The translations under genes were made by a program, and so were the position numbers. This document shows, in pieces, positions 15,614 through 24,225 of a stretch of 64,000 nt of DNA; position 1 is the stretch's first letter, and each line of letters begins with the position of its first letter. The notes beneath the pieces were generated by a model that did no database searches, was not told where the DNA came from, and worked only from the letters and a program-made list of their open reading frames with translations. The DNA is from Chryseobacterium bernardetii (lineage in GTDB: Bacteria > Bacteroidota > Bacteroidia > Flavobacteriales > Weeksellaceae), in NCBI RefSeq assembly GCF_003815975.1, contig NZ_CP033932.1:3329501-3393500 (forward strand). Reading direction: 5' to 3'.

Positions 15614-17167
15614 TTATTTCTTATAATAATGTTCCTTCTCTATTCCGAGTTTCTGCATCTTTGAGATCAGCGTGGTTGGTGGTAATCCTAGCAGTTTCGC
15701 CGCACCTGTTTCCCCGAAAATACGGGCGTTACATTTTTTGATTATTTTTAAAATATATTCCTTTTCAAATTCCTGCAGTGTTTTAACCTGAAAATCCTGA
15801 TCCGTGTTTTGAGCGTTAATAACTTTCGGAAAATCCATTTCTCTGATGATATTTCCTTTTGCCGTCAGTATGCTTCTTTCAATCATATTTTCAAGTTCAC
15901 GGATATTACCCAGCCATGGATTGTCGATCATCATTTTTATCACGTTCCGAGAAAAACCATTAATCTTTTTGCCTGTCTTAGGATAGAGTTTTTCAAGGAA
16001 ATAGTCTGCCAGCAAAGGAATATCCTCTTTTCTTTCCCGCAAGGCAGGAAGATGGATGGGAAAAACATTCAGTCTGTAAAAAAGATCACTTCTGAACCGG
16101 CCTTCCGCCACTTCTTTTTCAAGATTCCTGTTGGTGGCTGTAATGATCCTTACGTTCACTTTTATTCTTTTGTTTCCCCCGATTCTTTCAATTTCTTTTT
16201 CCTGGAGAACTCTCAGAAGCCTGGCTTGTAATTCCAGGGGAAGTTCACCAATTTCATCCAGAAAAATAGTGCTGTTGTGGGCCTGTTCAAACTTTCCTTT
16301 CCGCTGCTCTGTTGCTCCCGTGAAGCTTCCTTTTTCGTGTCCGAAAAGTTCAGATTCTATTAAATTGGCAGGAATAGCTGCACAGTTTATCCTGACCATC
16401 TTCTTTCCCGAAAATTCTGAAAGTTCATGAACTGCTTGTGCTATAAGCTCTTTTCCCGTGCCCGTTTCTCCAAAGATAATCACATTGGATTGTGATGGAG
16501 CTACCTGCGATATCTTTTCGAAAATGAGCTGCATGGCTTCGCTTTGCCCCACAATTCCCTGAAAGCCGTGTTCGCTTTTCTTTTCTTCTTCAACTTCTTT
16601 CGGAAAGTCCCGGATATTTCCCTGAAATGTTTTCAACTGTTCCTGAACATCCATATTATGGAGGGTAATGGAAAGCTGGGTAGAAATGCCGTTTAAAATC
16701 CTTTCCGGAATTGTATCTCTTGAAACAAAGCTTTTGTAGAAAAGGAAAAGTACATTTTTACTTTCACTGACAGCCGGCAGTCCCAATCCGACAGCCATCC
16801 GCATTCCCGAACTTTTAGCTTCGGTAAAACAGGAAGGAAGCGGTGACCATTCTTTAAGATCAAAAAGCAGCGGTTCTGCGGAATCAAGACATTTTTTTAA
16901 ATACCTGTCAAGCTGATGATCTGCGATATGATTCTGATTTTCAGTCCCGCTGCTGAGTATTTCAATATTTCCTTTTACATCCCTGATCATCATACAATCA
17001 TTGAATCCCAGTTCAGTTTTGAAAGATTTGTTGATAACAAGCTGAAGCTGTTTCTTATCTAAAATGGTAGCAAACTCTTTGGTTAAACGGGAAATCATAA
17101 GCTGTTCTTTCTGCATTTCCTGCAGGCGTTTCATCATTTCTGCATTGGGATCAGAAGGCTTACTCAT
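15614..17167 (-). CDS. Sigma-54-dependent activator with N-terminal GAF-like domain
   Basis: 517 residues from the ATG at 17167; the frame extends to 17218 but the extra 17 residues are hydrophobic and unlike the family. A coiled-coil start is followed by a GAF-like domain (about 30-190), replacing a receiver, so it senses a ligand or redox cue rather than a phosphate. The AAA+ domain has [18 protein letters not shown] (Walker A), [28 protein letters not shown] (Walker B) and [10 protein letters not shown]. The Fis-type HTH ends [24 protein letters not shown], much like that of the regulator at 13047. Followed by a SUKH gene. Targets are unknown. Confidence 0.92.
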   Translation of the reverse strand: MSKPSDPNAEMMKRLQEMQKEQLMISRLTKEFATILDKKQLQLVINKSFKTELGFNDCMMIRDVKGNIEILSSGTENQNHIADHQLDRYLKKCLDSAEPLLFDLKEWSPLPSCFTEAKSSGMRMAVGLGLPAVSESKNVLFLFYKSFVSRDTIPERILNGISTQLSITLHNMDVQEQLKTFQGNIRDFPKEVEEEKKSEHGFQGIVGQSEAMQLIFEKISQVAPSQSNVIIFGETGTGKELIAQAVHELSEFSGKKMVRINCAAIPANLIESELFGHEKGSFTGATEQRKGKFEQAHNSTIFLDEIGELPLELQARLLRVLQEKEIERIGGNKRIKVNVRIITATNRNLEKEVAEGRFRSDLFYRLNVFPIHLPALRERKEDIPLLADYFLEKLYPKTGKKINGFSRNVIKMMIDNPWLGNIRELENMIERSILTAKGNIIREMDFPKVINAQNTDQDFQVKTLQEFEKEYILKIIKKCNARIFGETGAAKLLGLPPTTLISKMQKLGIEKEHYYKK

Positions 17168-17381
17168 AGAAATTCTTACTTGAAAGTTTAAAGATAGGAA
17201 AATTGAGAAAAAAAACATACAGGAGTTTCAGAATCATTATTACTTTGATAGTTTCCGGGAAACGCTGAACGTCCCAGACTCAGAAAACAGCCAATCTTCT
17301 GTAACTCAGTGTAAGAATTTGATAAAATGTTAAAGCTCTTGTCGGGTTTTCTCTATCTTTCTGAAAAAGAGTTGGATTTAA

Positions 17382-17409
17382 TTGCTTATTTTGGCATATT
17401 TTAATTTTG
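17382..17409 (+). promoter_or_regulatory. Promoter of the membrane AraC regulator
   Basis: TTG at 17382-17384, 17 bp, then TAATTTTG at 17402-17409, an exact TAnnTTTG. Transcription would start near 17416, which supports the ATG at 17436 and rules out the upstream TTG as a start codon. Confidence 0.6.
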
Positions 17410-17435
17410 TAAGTTATTTCATATTCTTTCAATCA

Positions 17436-18620
17436 ATGGGAGGCAGCTTTAGTGTTTTTGATATAGTAATTATTGTCGGCATTATTCAAGGAATAGTTGC
17501 CGCAATAGTTATAAGCAGCTATCCTTCTGAATCAGCCGGCAAAAAAATATTGTCTGCAATATTAGTCACTCTGGTTTTGCTCAATTTTAAAATTTTGCTG
17601 CACACCTTAGGCCTGTGGAAGTTTCCAGCTTTGCATTATCTACCATTAGCCATTGACACATTGATCCAGCCTTTAATTTACTTATATATCTGCTCTTTGA
17701 CGCAGAAAGAATATAGATTTAATCGTAAGAATTTATGGCATTTCTTACCGGTATTCCTTTTCCAGTCTCATGCTGTATTGGTATATATTTTCACTCTTTT
17801 CAAGCCAGACATTCTCATAAAAGATGTTTTTGCTGAAAGGTATTTCTTTTATAATAATTTTAAGTGGGTAGAAGATCTTGTAGCCATCATTTCTGCAGTT
17901 ATTTATTGGATATTGAGTCTGAAAAAAATCCAGGCGTATCGTCATTGGTTGTTTACCAGCCAGTCTGCTACACAGTATTCTGAATTAACCTGGTTACGAA
18001 ATCTGCTTATTGTAACCGGAATATTGGCAGCTGCACTGACGATATCTTCAATACCAGCCAATATTTTCCAGCTTAAAAATTCTTTTCTTTATTTACAGCT
18101 TTTTTATTGTTATCTCACCATGCTCATATATTATCTTTCATTCCAGGGCTATAAAACAATACTTACTACTGAAGTACATATGGTACGTTTTCCTGAGGCA
18201 ATAATTTCAGAGCCTGCAGAACTCATTGAATCTGTAAATACCATAAACAAGCCATCCACAAACATACAGGACTTTTCAGATATTAAGCTGGCTTTGACGG
18301 AGGTGATGGAAAAACAAATGCTTTTTATGGAACCGGAACTTAGCCTTAAAGAGCTTGCCGGAAAAATTAATTTTCCAACAGCACAAGTATCAGCTGCCAT
18401 CAATGCTGAGTTTGGGATAAACTTTCGAAGCTGGGTGAACAGTTACCGCGTGGAGGAAGTAAAAAAGAGACTGGGCAACCCTAAGTATGAGCATTTAAGT
18501 TTAACAGGAATTGCTTTTGATTGTGGATTTAATTCTGAAGCCAGCTTTTACCGTATTTTTAGACAACAGACAGGATATTCTCCCAAATCTTATCTTCAGC
18601 TGATCCATCGTAAGCATTAA
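17436..18620 (+). CDS. AraC-family regulator with membrane-embedded N-terminus
   Basis: 394 residues from ATG 17436. The N-terminal 220 residues hold about seven hydrophobic helices (for example FDIVIIVGIIQGIVAAIVI, ILSAILVTLVLLNF, YLQLFYCYLTMLIYYL). The C-terminus is an AraC HTH pair: LSLKELAGKINFPTAQVSAA and LTGIAFDCGFNSEASFYRIF, ending RQQTGYSPKSYLQ. Such 7TM-AraC proteins are common in Flavobacteriia and are thought to pass an extracellular or membrane signal directly to DNA. The C10 protease gene lies 73 bp downstream with a palindrome between, a plausible target. Confidence 0.88.
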   Translation: MGGSFSVFDIVIIVGIIQGIVAAIVISSYPSESAGKKILSAILVTLVLLNFKILLHTLGLWKFPALHYLPLAIDTLIQPLIYLYICSLTQKEYRFNRKNLWHFLPVFLFQSHAVLVYIFTLFKPDILIKDVFAERYFFYNNFKWVEDLVAIISAVIYWILSLKKIQAYRHWLFTSQSATQYSELTWLRNLLIVTGILAAALTISSIPANIFQLKNSFLYLQLFYCYLTMLIYYLSFQGYKTILTTEVHMVRFPEAIISEPAELIESVNTINKPSTNIQDFSDIKLALTEVMEKQMLFMEPELSLKELAGKINFPTAQVSAAINAEFGINFRSWVNSYRVEEVKKRLGNPKYEHLSLTGIAFDCGFNSEASFYRIFRQQTGYSPKSYLQLIHRKH

Positions 18621-18627
18621 AAGAACT

Positions 18628-18645
18628 CTCAAAACATGTTTTGAG
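18628..18645. promoter_or_regulatory. Perfect 18-bp palindrome CTCAAAACATGTTTTGAG
   Basis: Uninterrupted dyad between the AraC regulator and the C10 protease. It ends 23 bp upstream of TTTATTTG (18669-18676, 7 of 8 to TAnnTTTG), so it occupies the -33 region of the protease promoter. No T-run follows, so it is more likely an operator than a terminator. Confidence 0.5.
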
Positions 18646-18693
18646 TGGGCGTACTCCTATGAGAATTGTTTATTTGCACCAAACAATTTATCT

Positions 18694-19530
18694 ATGAAAT
18701 CAATATCATTATTTTCCTTTTTCTTACTGCTGACATTTCAGATTACGTATTCTCAGATTAGTGCAAAGCAAATTCCGGCACAGCAGCCAGCCAGATTGAA
18801 AGCAGCCTTCTTACTTAAAACCAATTGGGATCAGTGGGGAACTTATGCCCGATATACTCCCGATAATCAAGTGTTAGGATGCTGGAGTACTGCCTTATCA
18901 CAAATCCTTTATTACCACCGTTTGAAACCGTTTGGGACTGTTTCGTATACTTGTTCCAAAGGATATATTATTAAAGATACTTTATCTGCCTATCAACTTT
19001 CCTGGAATGATTTTAGGACAAGTATAGAAGACAACAGTGCTCCAAAGGCTATAGATGCAGTGGCCCGTTATTCCTATCTTACGGCTCTTGCCATTCGGAA
19101 AGATTTTGGTACTTCAAAATATCTGGAAATGATTAACCCTGCTCCTTTAATAGCCCGGCATTTCGACTGCAAAGCTACTTTTTATGCGAGCTTTACAGGA
19201 AATATTCCCTTCTCAGAGGAGCAAATGAAGCTTATTGCTGAAAAAGAACAAATACAGCATGTTATTGATAAAGCGCAAGTTAAGTTGTTGATAAAAAATG
19301 AGATAGGGCATAGAAGACCAGTTTATTTTCACATGGGAAATTTTACCAGCTATGGGCATTCCACAGTAATAGATGGATATTTTGAAAGGAAAAATACTTT
19401 TTATGTTCATATTAATTATGGTGCTGGCGGCTTTCGTACGGGATGGTATGATTTGTTTAAATCTATTGATGTTGAAGATGATATCCGCTTACGGGCGTTC
19501 ATAACCATTGAACCTATAAATAAAAGGTAA
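18694..19530 (+). CDS. Secreted C10-family (streptopain-like) cysteine protease, short form
   Basis: 278 residues with a signal peptide (cleavage near TYSQIS, residue 20). TNWDQWGTYARYTPDN leads into LGCWSTALSQILYYH, with Cys63 at the place of the C10 nucleophile (usual form GCVATAMAQIMYYH). SYGHSTVIDGYF has His222, followed by VHINYGAGGFRTGWYDL, the usual block after the catalytic His. Streptopain/interpain precursors are near 400 residues or longer because of a propeptide; here the catalytic domain starts directly after the signal peptide, so there is no room for one. Either a proteolytically unregulated enzyme or a non-protease relative. Confidence 0.75.
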   Translation: MKSISLFSFFLLLTFQITYSQISAKQIPAQQPARLKAAFLLKTNWDQWGTYARYTPDNQVLGCWSTALSQILYYHRLKPFGTVSYTCSKGYIIKDTLSAYQLSWNDFRTSIEDNSAPKAIDAVARYSYLTALAIRKDFGTSKYLEMINPAPLIARHFDCKATFYASFTGNIPFSEEQMKLIAEKEQIQHVIDKAQVKLLIKNEIGHRRPVYFHMGNFTSYGHSTVIDGYFERKNTFYVHINYGAGGFRTGWYDLFKSIDVEDDIRLRAFITIEPINKR

Positions 19531-19540
19531 CTCTCTTGAA

Positions 19541-19666
19541 GGCATTTATGGAACTAATGCTACAGCAGAATCTTTCAATGCGAAAATAAAAAACTTCAGA
19601 ATGCAGCTCAGAGGAGTAAAAGACAGAACCTTTTTTATCTTCAGATTAGCTAAACTTTTTGTCTAG
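19541..19666 (+). pseudogene. Remnant of an ISL3/ISAon1-type transposase C-terminus
   Basis: The frame ending at the TAG at 19664-19666 reads NATAESFNAKIKNFRMQLRG, followed by VKDRTFFIFRLAKLFV and a stop. This is the conserved C-terminal block of ISAon1-like ISL3 transposases (compare N-A-x-AESFNAKIK-x-FR). No start or upstream catalytic part is present, so only the last 40 or so codons survive. The following CCCCAACTTTTGCG at about 19668-19681 resembles the outer end of such elements. It lies between the protease and tRNA-Ser. Confidence 0.75.
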
Positions 19667-19720
19667 TCCCCAACTTTTGCGCTTGATCCTTGATCCCTGA
19701 AAATCAGCGAATAATAAATA

Positions 19721-19753
19721 TAAAAAAGGAGACGTTAAAAAATAAACGTCTCC
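19721..19753 (-). terminator. Terminator of the tRNA-Ser gene
   Basis: GGAGACGTT and AACGTCTCC form a 9-bp hairpin with an 8-base loop. Read on the minus strand it ends in a run of T at 19727-19722, immediately downstream of the tRNA-Ser 3' end. Confidence 0.85.
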
Positions 19754-19758
19754 CTAAG

Positions 19759-19843
19759 CGGAGAGTGAGGGATTCGAACCCCCGGACCTGTTACAGTCAA
19801 CAGTTTTCAAGACTGCCGCAATCGACCACTCTGCCAACTCTCC
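19759..19843 (-). tRNA. tRNA-Ser (anticodon UGA)
   Basis: 85 nt with a complete cloverleaf. The acceptor arms GGAGAGT/ACTCTCC pair over 7 bp with discriminator G. The anticodon arm reads GCAGT-CTTGAAA-ACTGT (minus strand), giving anticodon TGA, which decodes UCA. A long variable arm follows, as in serine tRNAs, and the T-arm is GGGGGTTCGAATCCCTC-like. CCA is not encoded. The open frame that crosses it is spurious. Confidence 0.95.
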
Positions 19844-20098
19844 CTGAACTCCGATGTTATCGTTGTTTTCAGTGGTGCAAATATAGAATGATTTTTAGTT
19901 TCTGCAAAACTTTTTTTCTATAAATTTTAACAAGACTTAATAATCGGCTAAAAATCAGATTGATTATTTTTATTGGCTGCTGTAAAATGATGATGACTTC
20001 TTTTTATTTATTCCTGTTCATCGGTCTTTTGAATGGAAAACGCTTGCTTTTTTCAGGAAAGAAGAAGTAAGAACGAGAAAAGAATCTCTGTTTTTTCA

Positions 20099-20116
20099 TT
20101 TGGTGCATTTTTTGCA
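20099..20116 (+). promoter_or_regulatory. Sigma-54 promoter TTTGGTGCATTTTTTGCA
   Basis: GG at 20102-20103, exactly 10 bp, GC at 20114-20115, with TTGG and TTGCA flanks: a close match to the -24/-12 consensus TTGGCAC-N5-TTGCA. It places a start near 20127, 20 bp before the ATG of the secreted protein gene at 20147. Two sigma-54 activators are encoded within 7 kb upstream. Confidence 0.6.
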
Positions 20117-20146
20117 ATGCCTGTGAGACTAAAAAATTAATTATTT

Positions 20147-20719
20147 ATGAAATTATCTTATCTGGGAGCAGGTGTTTTAACATTTATTTTAGGATCTAAT
20201 GTTGTTTTTGCTAATCAGCCCGTAGGAACAGCTACAGAATATGTACAGAATGATTCTGATTCCACAAAAGTTGAGAATCTGGCTAAAGAACTGAAAAAAT
20301 TAAAGCCTATAAGTCCGAATGATTTTAAAAGCAAATTCAAGAAAGAAATTAATGGTTTTAAGCTTACGGAAGTAAATGCTTTTGAAGATAAAGAAACAGG
20401 CTCATCAGCTACTGCAAATTATACAAAAGGATCTCAGAATGTATATTTAATGGTAACGGATGGTGCCGGAGCGGGTGCGGAGCAGGTGAAAGGAAGCCTT
20501 TTAAATTATCTGGAGCTGAAAGCAATAGAGGAGCCGGGTGATAAAACCAATATTAAAAATTATAAAGGTTGGTTTGTTTACTTTGATCACAGTATGTATG
20601 AGAGTGATAAAATGACCAGTATCCAGTATTTGGAAGGAAACAGATATGGAGTGGTAGCCTCCGGAAATAATATCTCTCTTGAAGAAATGAAAAGTCTTTT
20701 AGATAACTTTAGTCTATAA
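20147..20719 (+). CDS. Secreted hypothetical protein
   Basis: 190 residues with a clear signal peptide (hydrophobic 7-21, cleavage after VFANQ or nearby). The mature part is Lys-rich near ENLAKELKKLKPISPNDF and has a repeated strand pattern (GSSATANYTKGSQNVYLMVT, GWFVYFDHSMYESDKMTSIQ, YGVVASGNNISLEEM), suggesting a small beta-rich periplasmic or surface domain. I do not recognise the family. It is monocistronic: a sigma-54-like promoter in front and a terminator behind. Nitrogen or envelope stress control is possible but not shown. Confidence 0.75.
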   Translation: MKLSYLGAGVLTFILGSNVVFANQPVGTATEYVQNDSDSTKVENLAKELKKLKPISPNDFKSKFKKEINGFKLTEVNAFEDKETGSSATANYTKGSQNVYLMVTDGAGAGAEQVKGSLLNYLELKAIEEPGDKTNIKNYKGWFVYFDHSMYESDKMTSIQYLEGNRYGVVASGNNISLEEMKSLLDNFSL

Positions 20720-20729
20720 CTATAAATAC

Positions 20730-20763
20730 ATGGCTCTGATTTATAAGGATAAGTCAGAGCCAT
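20730..20763 (+). terminator. Terminator after the secreted protein gene
   Basis: ATGGCTCTGA (20730-20739) pairs with TCAGAGCCAT (20754-20763) over 10 bp, 10 bp after the stop codon. Confidence 0.75.
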
Positions 20764-21349
20764 TTATAAACCATTAATTATTTGTTTTCAACATTTCCTG
20801 ATTCATCTCTTTATTTCCTTGATCCCTTGTTTTTCCATTGAACAGGAATTGTAGCCGTAATAGTTTTTTAAGAACATTTGCTTTTACAGCACTTGCCGGA
20901 GCCATTTTCTTAACTGCCAGGCATTCAAAACAGACGAACGTTAGAAATTTACAGAAATTGGAGTGGAAAAAATAATGTATGGAAAGAAGGAGCCTGAACA
21001 TTCATAATCATTAATTATAAATAATTCTTTCATAAATTTACATATCCCAATCCCTATAAAAGCATATCTTTAAATATTTTTGATAAGGGTCATTTTTTTA
21101 CATCTATTCTAAAAAAAGCGAGTTACACTAATTAAAAGCTTAGGTTTTATAGGCTTTTTAATGTAAATTAGATCTGAATTTGCTTCTTTTTGTCAGAAAT
21201 TTTATATTATTAAGTAGATAAAAATTAATTTAACTTTGCTAATTGAATAATATATTGGTAATTATTGAATTTTTATTGATAATATTATATTGTTTAAGAC
21301 TAATAAAAGAGACTAGGAAAACAGAAGGTTAATTTACCTGGCAGTAGAT
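20764..21349. other. Gene-poor intergenic stretch
   Basis: Very AT-rich, no convincing gene. A 75-codon minus-strand frame (20774-21001) has no recognisable family or promoter. TAACTTTG at 21231-21238 is an exact -7 match and may start the transcript of the kinase at 21350, leaving a leader of about 105 nt. Confidence 0.5.
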
Positions 21350-23065
21350 ATGAAATATAAATTCTTAAATTTTAAATTGAGGAAGCTTGTTCATTACTCG
21401 TTGATTATGTGTATCTTATTGATACAGGTAATCATAGGTGTGTTTTTTTACAATGAGGTTGTGAATGAGAAAAAGTTGCAGTTTATTAAAACGCAACTGG
21501 AGGAGAGCAGGGCCTTGGGAGGGCTTACAGACAATTCAAGAAAAGATTTCATTGATGCTCAGGAGCATCTTCAACGGTATATGGTGACCCAGGATAATAA
21601 AGATCTGCAGCTTTATTTTGAGTCTCTGAGAAAACTTAAAAAGAATTTTGACAAGATCGGGGAGTATGAAAATACGAGTCCCAGGCTTAAAAACAGCCTG
21701 GCACAGCATAAAATGGATACTCTTAAGGTCACCAAGCTGAAAACCCTTATAGATTCTGTGTACGAAACCTCTCTGAAGCCGCCGGCAAAGATTGAGGATA
21801 AGCAATACGAGCCTGAAAAGTATAAGAATGACTTTGAGAATTTCAATATACAGACTCGTACCTATGCAGACACCATCAAGAAGAAAGGCTTCATGGGACG
21901 TCTGAAAGATGCCATCACAGGTAAAGTAAATGTTCAGAAAGAAAGTACTGTAATTACTTTAACAAATAATAAAACCATAGACATTTCCAATGTAAAGACT
22001 GAAATGGATAAGGCTTTGAAGTCTATGGATAAGCATTATGCCGCTGAAGTAAAGAAAGCACAGCAATATGCTATCAAAAATCAGCGTGAAAATATGCAGT
22101 TCTACAGTAACTTCAGTAAACTGTTGGTATACAGTAACGGTTTAATTGATGTATATGAAAATGCAATTAAAGATTTTAAAACCGAACTGGAAAAAGAATA
22201 TAACAAACAAAGCTCCGACAATAATAAAATCAGAAGATATCTGGTATTGGGGCTTATGGTCCTGATGTTCATCGTATCCATTCTTATCATGTATTTTACA
22301 AGAGTGGCCTTTATTTATGAGAGAAAGCTTAATGCAGCGAATAAAGAGATTAAGAATAACCTGAATTTTAAAAACAGAATTCTGGGAATGCTGAGCCACG
22401 ATCTGAGGTCTCCGCTGAAGATCATCAATATCTTTATTGATAAGATTTACAGATCAACAGGAGATGAGACTATTAAAGATTATCTGAAATCTATTAAGTT
22501 TACTAACAGTACCCTTCTTTTACAATCTAACCAGATTTTGGAATATACAAAAAACCAGGATGCTGAGAAGAAGCTGATAAAGTCTGTTTTTAATCTTAAA
22601 GATGAAATAGGCTCTATTGTAAAAGTGATTTCCCCTTATCTTGAGACCAGAAACAATAAATTTGCAGTAACGGATAGAATTCCTGAAGGAATTGAAGTCT
22701 TCTCAGATAATATCAGAATCAATCAGATCTTTATGAACATTCTGGGGAATGCCAATAAGTATACGGAAAATGGGAAAATTGATCTTGTGATGGCAACGGA
22801 GCCATTAGGAAAAGATAAGATCACTCTGATTACGACTGTAGGAGACACCGGAGTTGGAATCTCGGAATCTGATCTGAAAAAGATTTTCGATCCTTATTAT
22901 CAGGGAACTGTTTCTGATGAGGTGGATAATCTGGGAGTAGGATTAGGACTGAACCTTGTAAAGGAAATTGTGGAACTGTTTGATGGAGAAATTTCAGTTT
23001 CCAGTAAGCTTCACAAAGGAACGCAGGTAACATTCAGGATCAACTTAAATATCAATAATAAATAA
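21350..23065 (+). CDS. Membrane sensor histidine kinase (HisKA/HATPase)
   Basis: 571 residues. Membrane helices at about 15-33 and 295-318 enclose a periplasmic, largely helical sensor region with coiled-coil character. The HisKA box is MLSHDLRSPLKIINIF with His350. The ATPase domain has NILGNANKYTENGKI (N box), TVGDTGVGISESDL (G1) and VGLGLNLVKEIVELF (G2). The stop and the start of the response regulator overlap by one base (TAATG), a tight pair. The sensed signal is unknown. Confidence 0.92.
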   Translation: MKYKFLNFKLRKLVHYSLIMCILLIQVIIGVFFYNEVVNEKKLQFIKTQLEESRALGGLTDNSRKDFIDAQEHLQRYMVTQDNKDLQLYFESLRKLKKNFDKIGEYENTSPRLKNSLAQHKMDTLKVTKLKTLIDSVYETSLKPPAKIEDKQYEPEKYKNDFENFNIQTRTYADTIKKKGFMGRLKDAITGKVNVQKESTVITLTNNKTIDISNVKTEMDKALKSMDKHYAAEVKKAQQYAIKNQRENMQFYSNFSKLLVYSNGLIDVYENAIKDFKTELEKEYNKQSSDNNKIRRYLVLGLMVLMFIVSILIMYFTRVAFIYERKLNAANKEIKNNLNFKNRILGMLSHDLRSPLKIINIFIDKIYRSTGDETIKDYLKSIKFTNSTLLLQSNQILEYTKNQDAEKKLIKSVFNLKDEIGSIVKVISPYLETRNNKFAVTDRIPEGIEVFSDNIRINQIFMNILGNANKYTENGKIDLVMATEPLGKDKITLITTVGDTGVGISESDLKKIFDPYYQGTVSDEVDNLGVGLGLNLVKEIVELFDGEISVSSKLHKGTQVTFRINLNINNK

Positions 23066-23718
23066 TGGAAATGCCAATTGAAAACAGGGAAATCATTTTC
23101 CTTTTAGCAGATGACCACAGTATTGTAAGACAGGGAATGGAAATTGTTATTAGCGATATTGTTCCCAATGCAATAGTATATCATACCTCGTCTTTACAGC
23201 AGGCTGTAGAACTCGTAGAGACCAAAGGAATTGAAATAGCCATTATTGATGCTCACTTCCCAGAAGGAAACAGTTTGCACATTTTACCACAAATGAAAAG
23301 TGCAAACCCTGATATTAAGATTCTCGTCTTTACAGGGCTTGAAGAGGATTTGTATGCTCTTAAGTTTATAAAAGCGGGAGCCAACGGATATCTTAGCAAA
23401 CTAAGTGAAGAAGAAGAAGTTAGAGAAGCTATTACCCAATTTATTGAAAAAGGAGAATATTTTTCTGACCTCACAAGGAATTTATTGGTACAGTTCATTT
23501 ACGATCCCAATGTAATAAGCCCATTGAGCAGCTTAACCAAGAGAGAACTGCAGATTGCAGAACTCTATGCAGACGGACTTGGAAATCTGGAAATTGCGAA
23601 TAATTTAAATATAAAGCAAAATACAGTAAGTACAATCAAAAAAAATATCTTTGAAAAGCTGAAAATAGAAAACCTTGTAGAATTAATTGATCTTATCAAA
23701 ACACATCATAAAATATAG
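23065..23718 (+). CDS. NarL/LuxR-type response regulator
   Basis: 217 residues. The receiver domain has acidic pocket ADDHS, phospho-acceptor Asp62 (IAIIDAHFPEGNS) and Lys in GYLSKLSEEEE. The C-terminal LuxR HTH reads SSLTKRELQIAELYADGLGN, followed by LEIANNLNIKQNTVSTIKKNIFEKL. It overlaps the kinase gene by one base and is its obvious partner. Targets cannot be inferred; no other gene follows in the same direction. Confidence 0.93.
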   Translation: MEMPIENREIIFLLADDHSIVRQGMEIVISDIVPNAIVYHTSSLQQAVELVETKGIEIAIIDAHFPEGNSLHILPQMKSANPDIKILVFTGLEEDLYALKFIKAGANGYLSKLSEEEEVREAITQFIEKGEYFSDLTRNLLVQFIYDPNVISPLSSLTKRELQIAELYADGLGNLEIANNLNIKQNTVSTIKKNIFEKLKIENLVELIDLIKTHHKI

Positions 23719-24100
23719 AATTCCTGCCGGCTGTTCTACACTTCTTTATTATTTCATTTGTTTTATCGATAAATATCTATATCGGATCTGATATGTATCG
23801 ATGGTATTTATAGATGATATTATCCTTCAATGTCGTTACTTTGTAGTATAAAATTTACCGAATGAATTGCTAATGCTTTTTTTAGTTTTTCAATTCATCA
23901 AAACAGGTAAATGAAATAACTATAAAAATAATAATTTATAGTTGTGCAAAACACAAATGATGAGAAAGAATTAAAACAAGTGATGAAATTAATAGAAGTG
24001 TATGATTAACCTTAAACGTGGATTTCTTAAAAAACCAAATGATAAGAAAAAAAACACAAATTAATATAAAGAAATTCAAGGTCTGGTTATAGTACAAAAG
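23719..24100. other. Gene-free stretch between the response regulator and the VOC gene
   Basis: AT-rich, no supported coding sequence; a 77-codon minus-strand frame (23936-24169) has no family features. TTACTTTG at 23837-23844 is a 7 of 8 -7 element on the plus strand, and a strong terminator follows at 24101. A short untranslated RNA is possible but unproven. Confidence 0.4.
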
Positions 24101-24130
24101 AAAAGGGAGGCAATAAAGCCTCCTTTTTTT
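24101..24130. terminator. Strong bidirectional terminator
   Basis: GGAGGC (24106-24111), a 6-base loop and GCCTCC (24118-24123), extended by A-tract/T-tract pairing to 11 bp, with T-runs on both sides. On the minus strand it ends the VOC gene; on the plus strand it would end any transcript crossing 23.8-24.1 kb. Confidence 0.8.
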
Positions 24131-24225
24131 ATGTTCTAAATTGATATAAATCCTATTATTATAAGTCAATTCTACCTTTTGCGGCCTATTTTTTTATATT
24201 GGGTTATTTACCCGGACTCTTGATT

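Noticed and set aside
19690..19923. 77-codon plus-strand frame
   Set aside because: It crosses the tRNA-Ser gene and its terminator and has no family features.
20774..21001. 75-codon minus-strand frame
   Set aside because: No recognisable family or clear promoter, and an odd Phe/Cys-rich composition at the start. I cannot rule it out, but cannot support it.
23936..24169. 77-codon minus-strand frame
   Set aside because: Low complexity, rich in Phe, Ile and Leu, runs through a terminator hairpin, no start signals.
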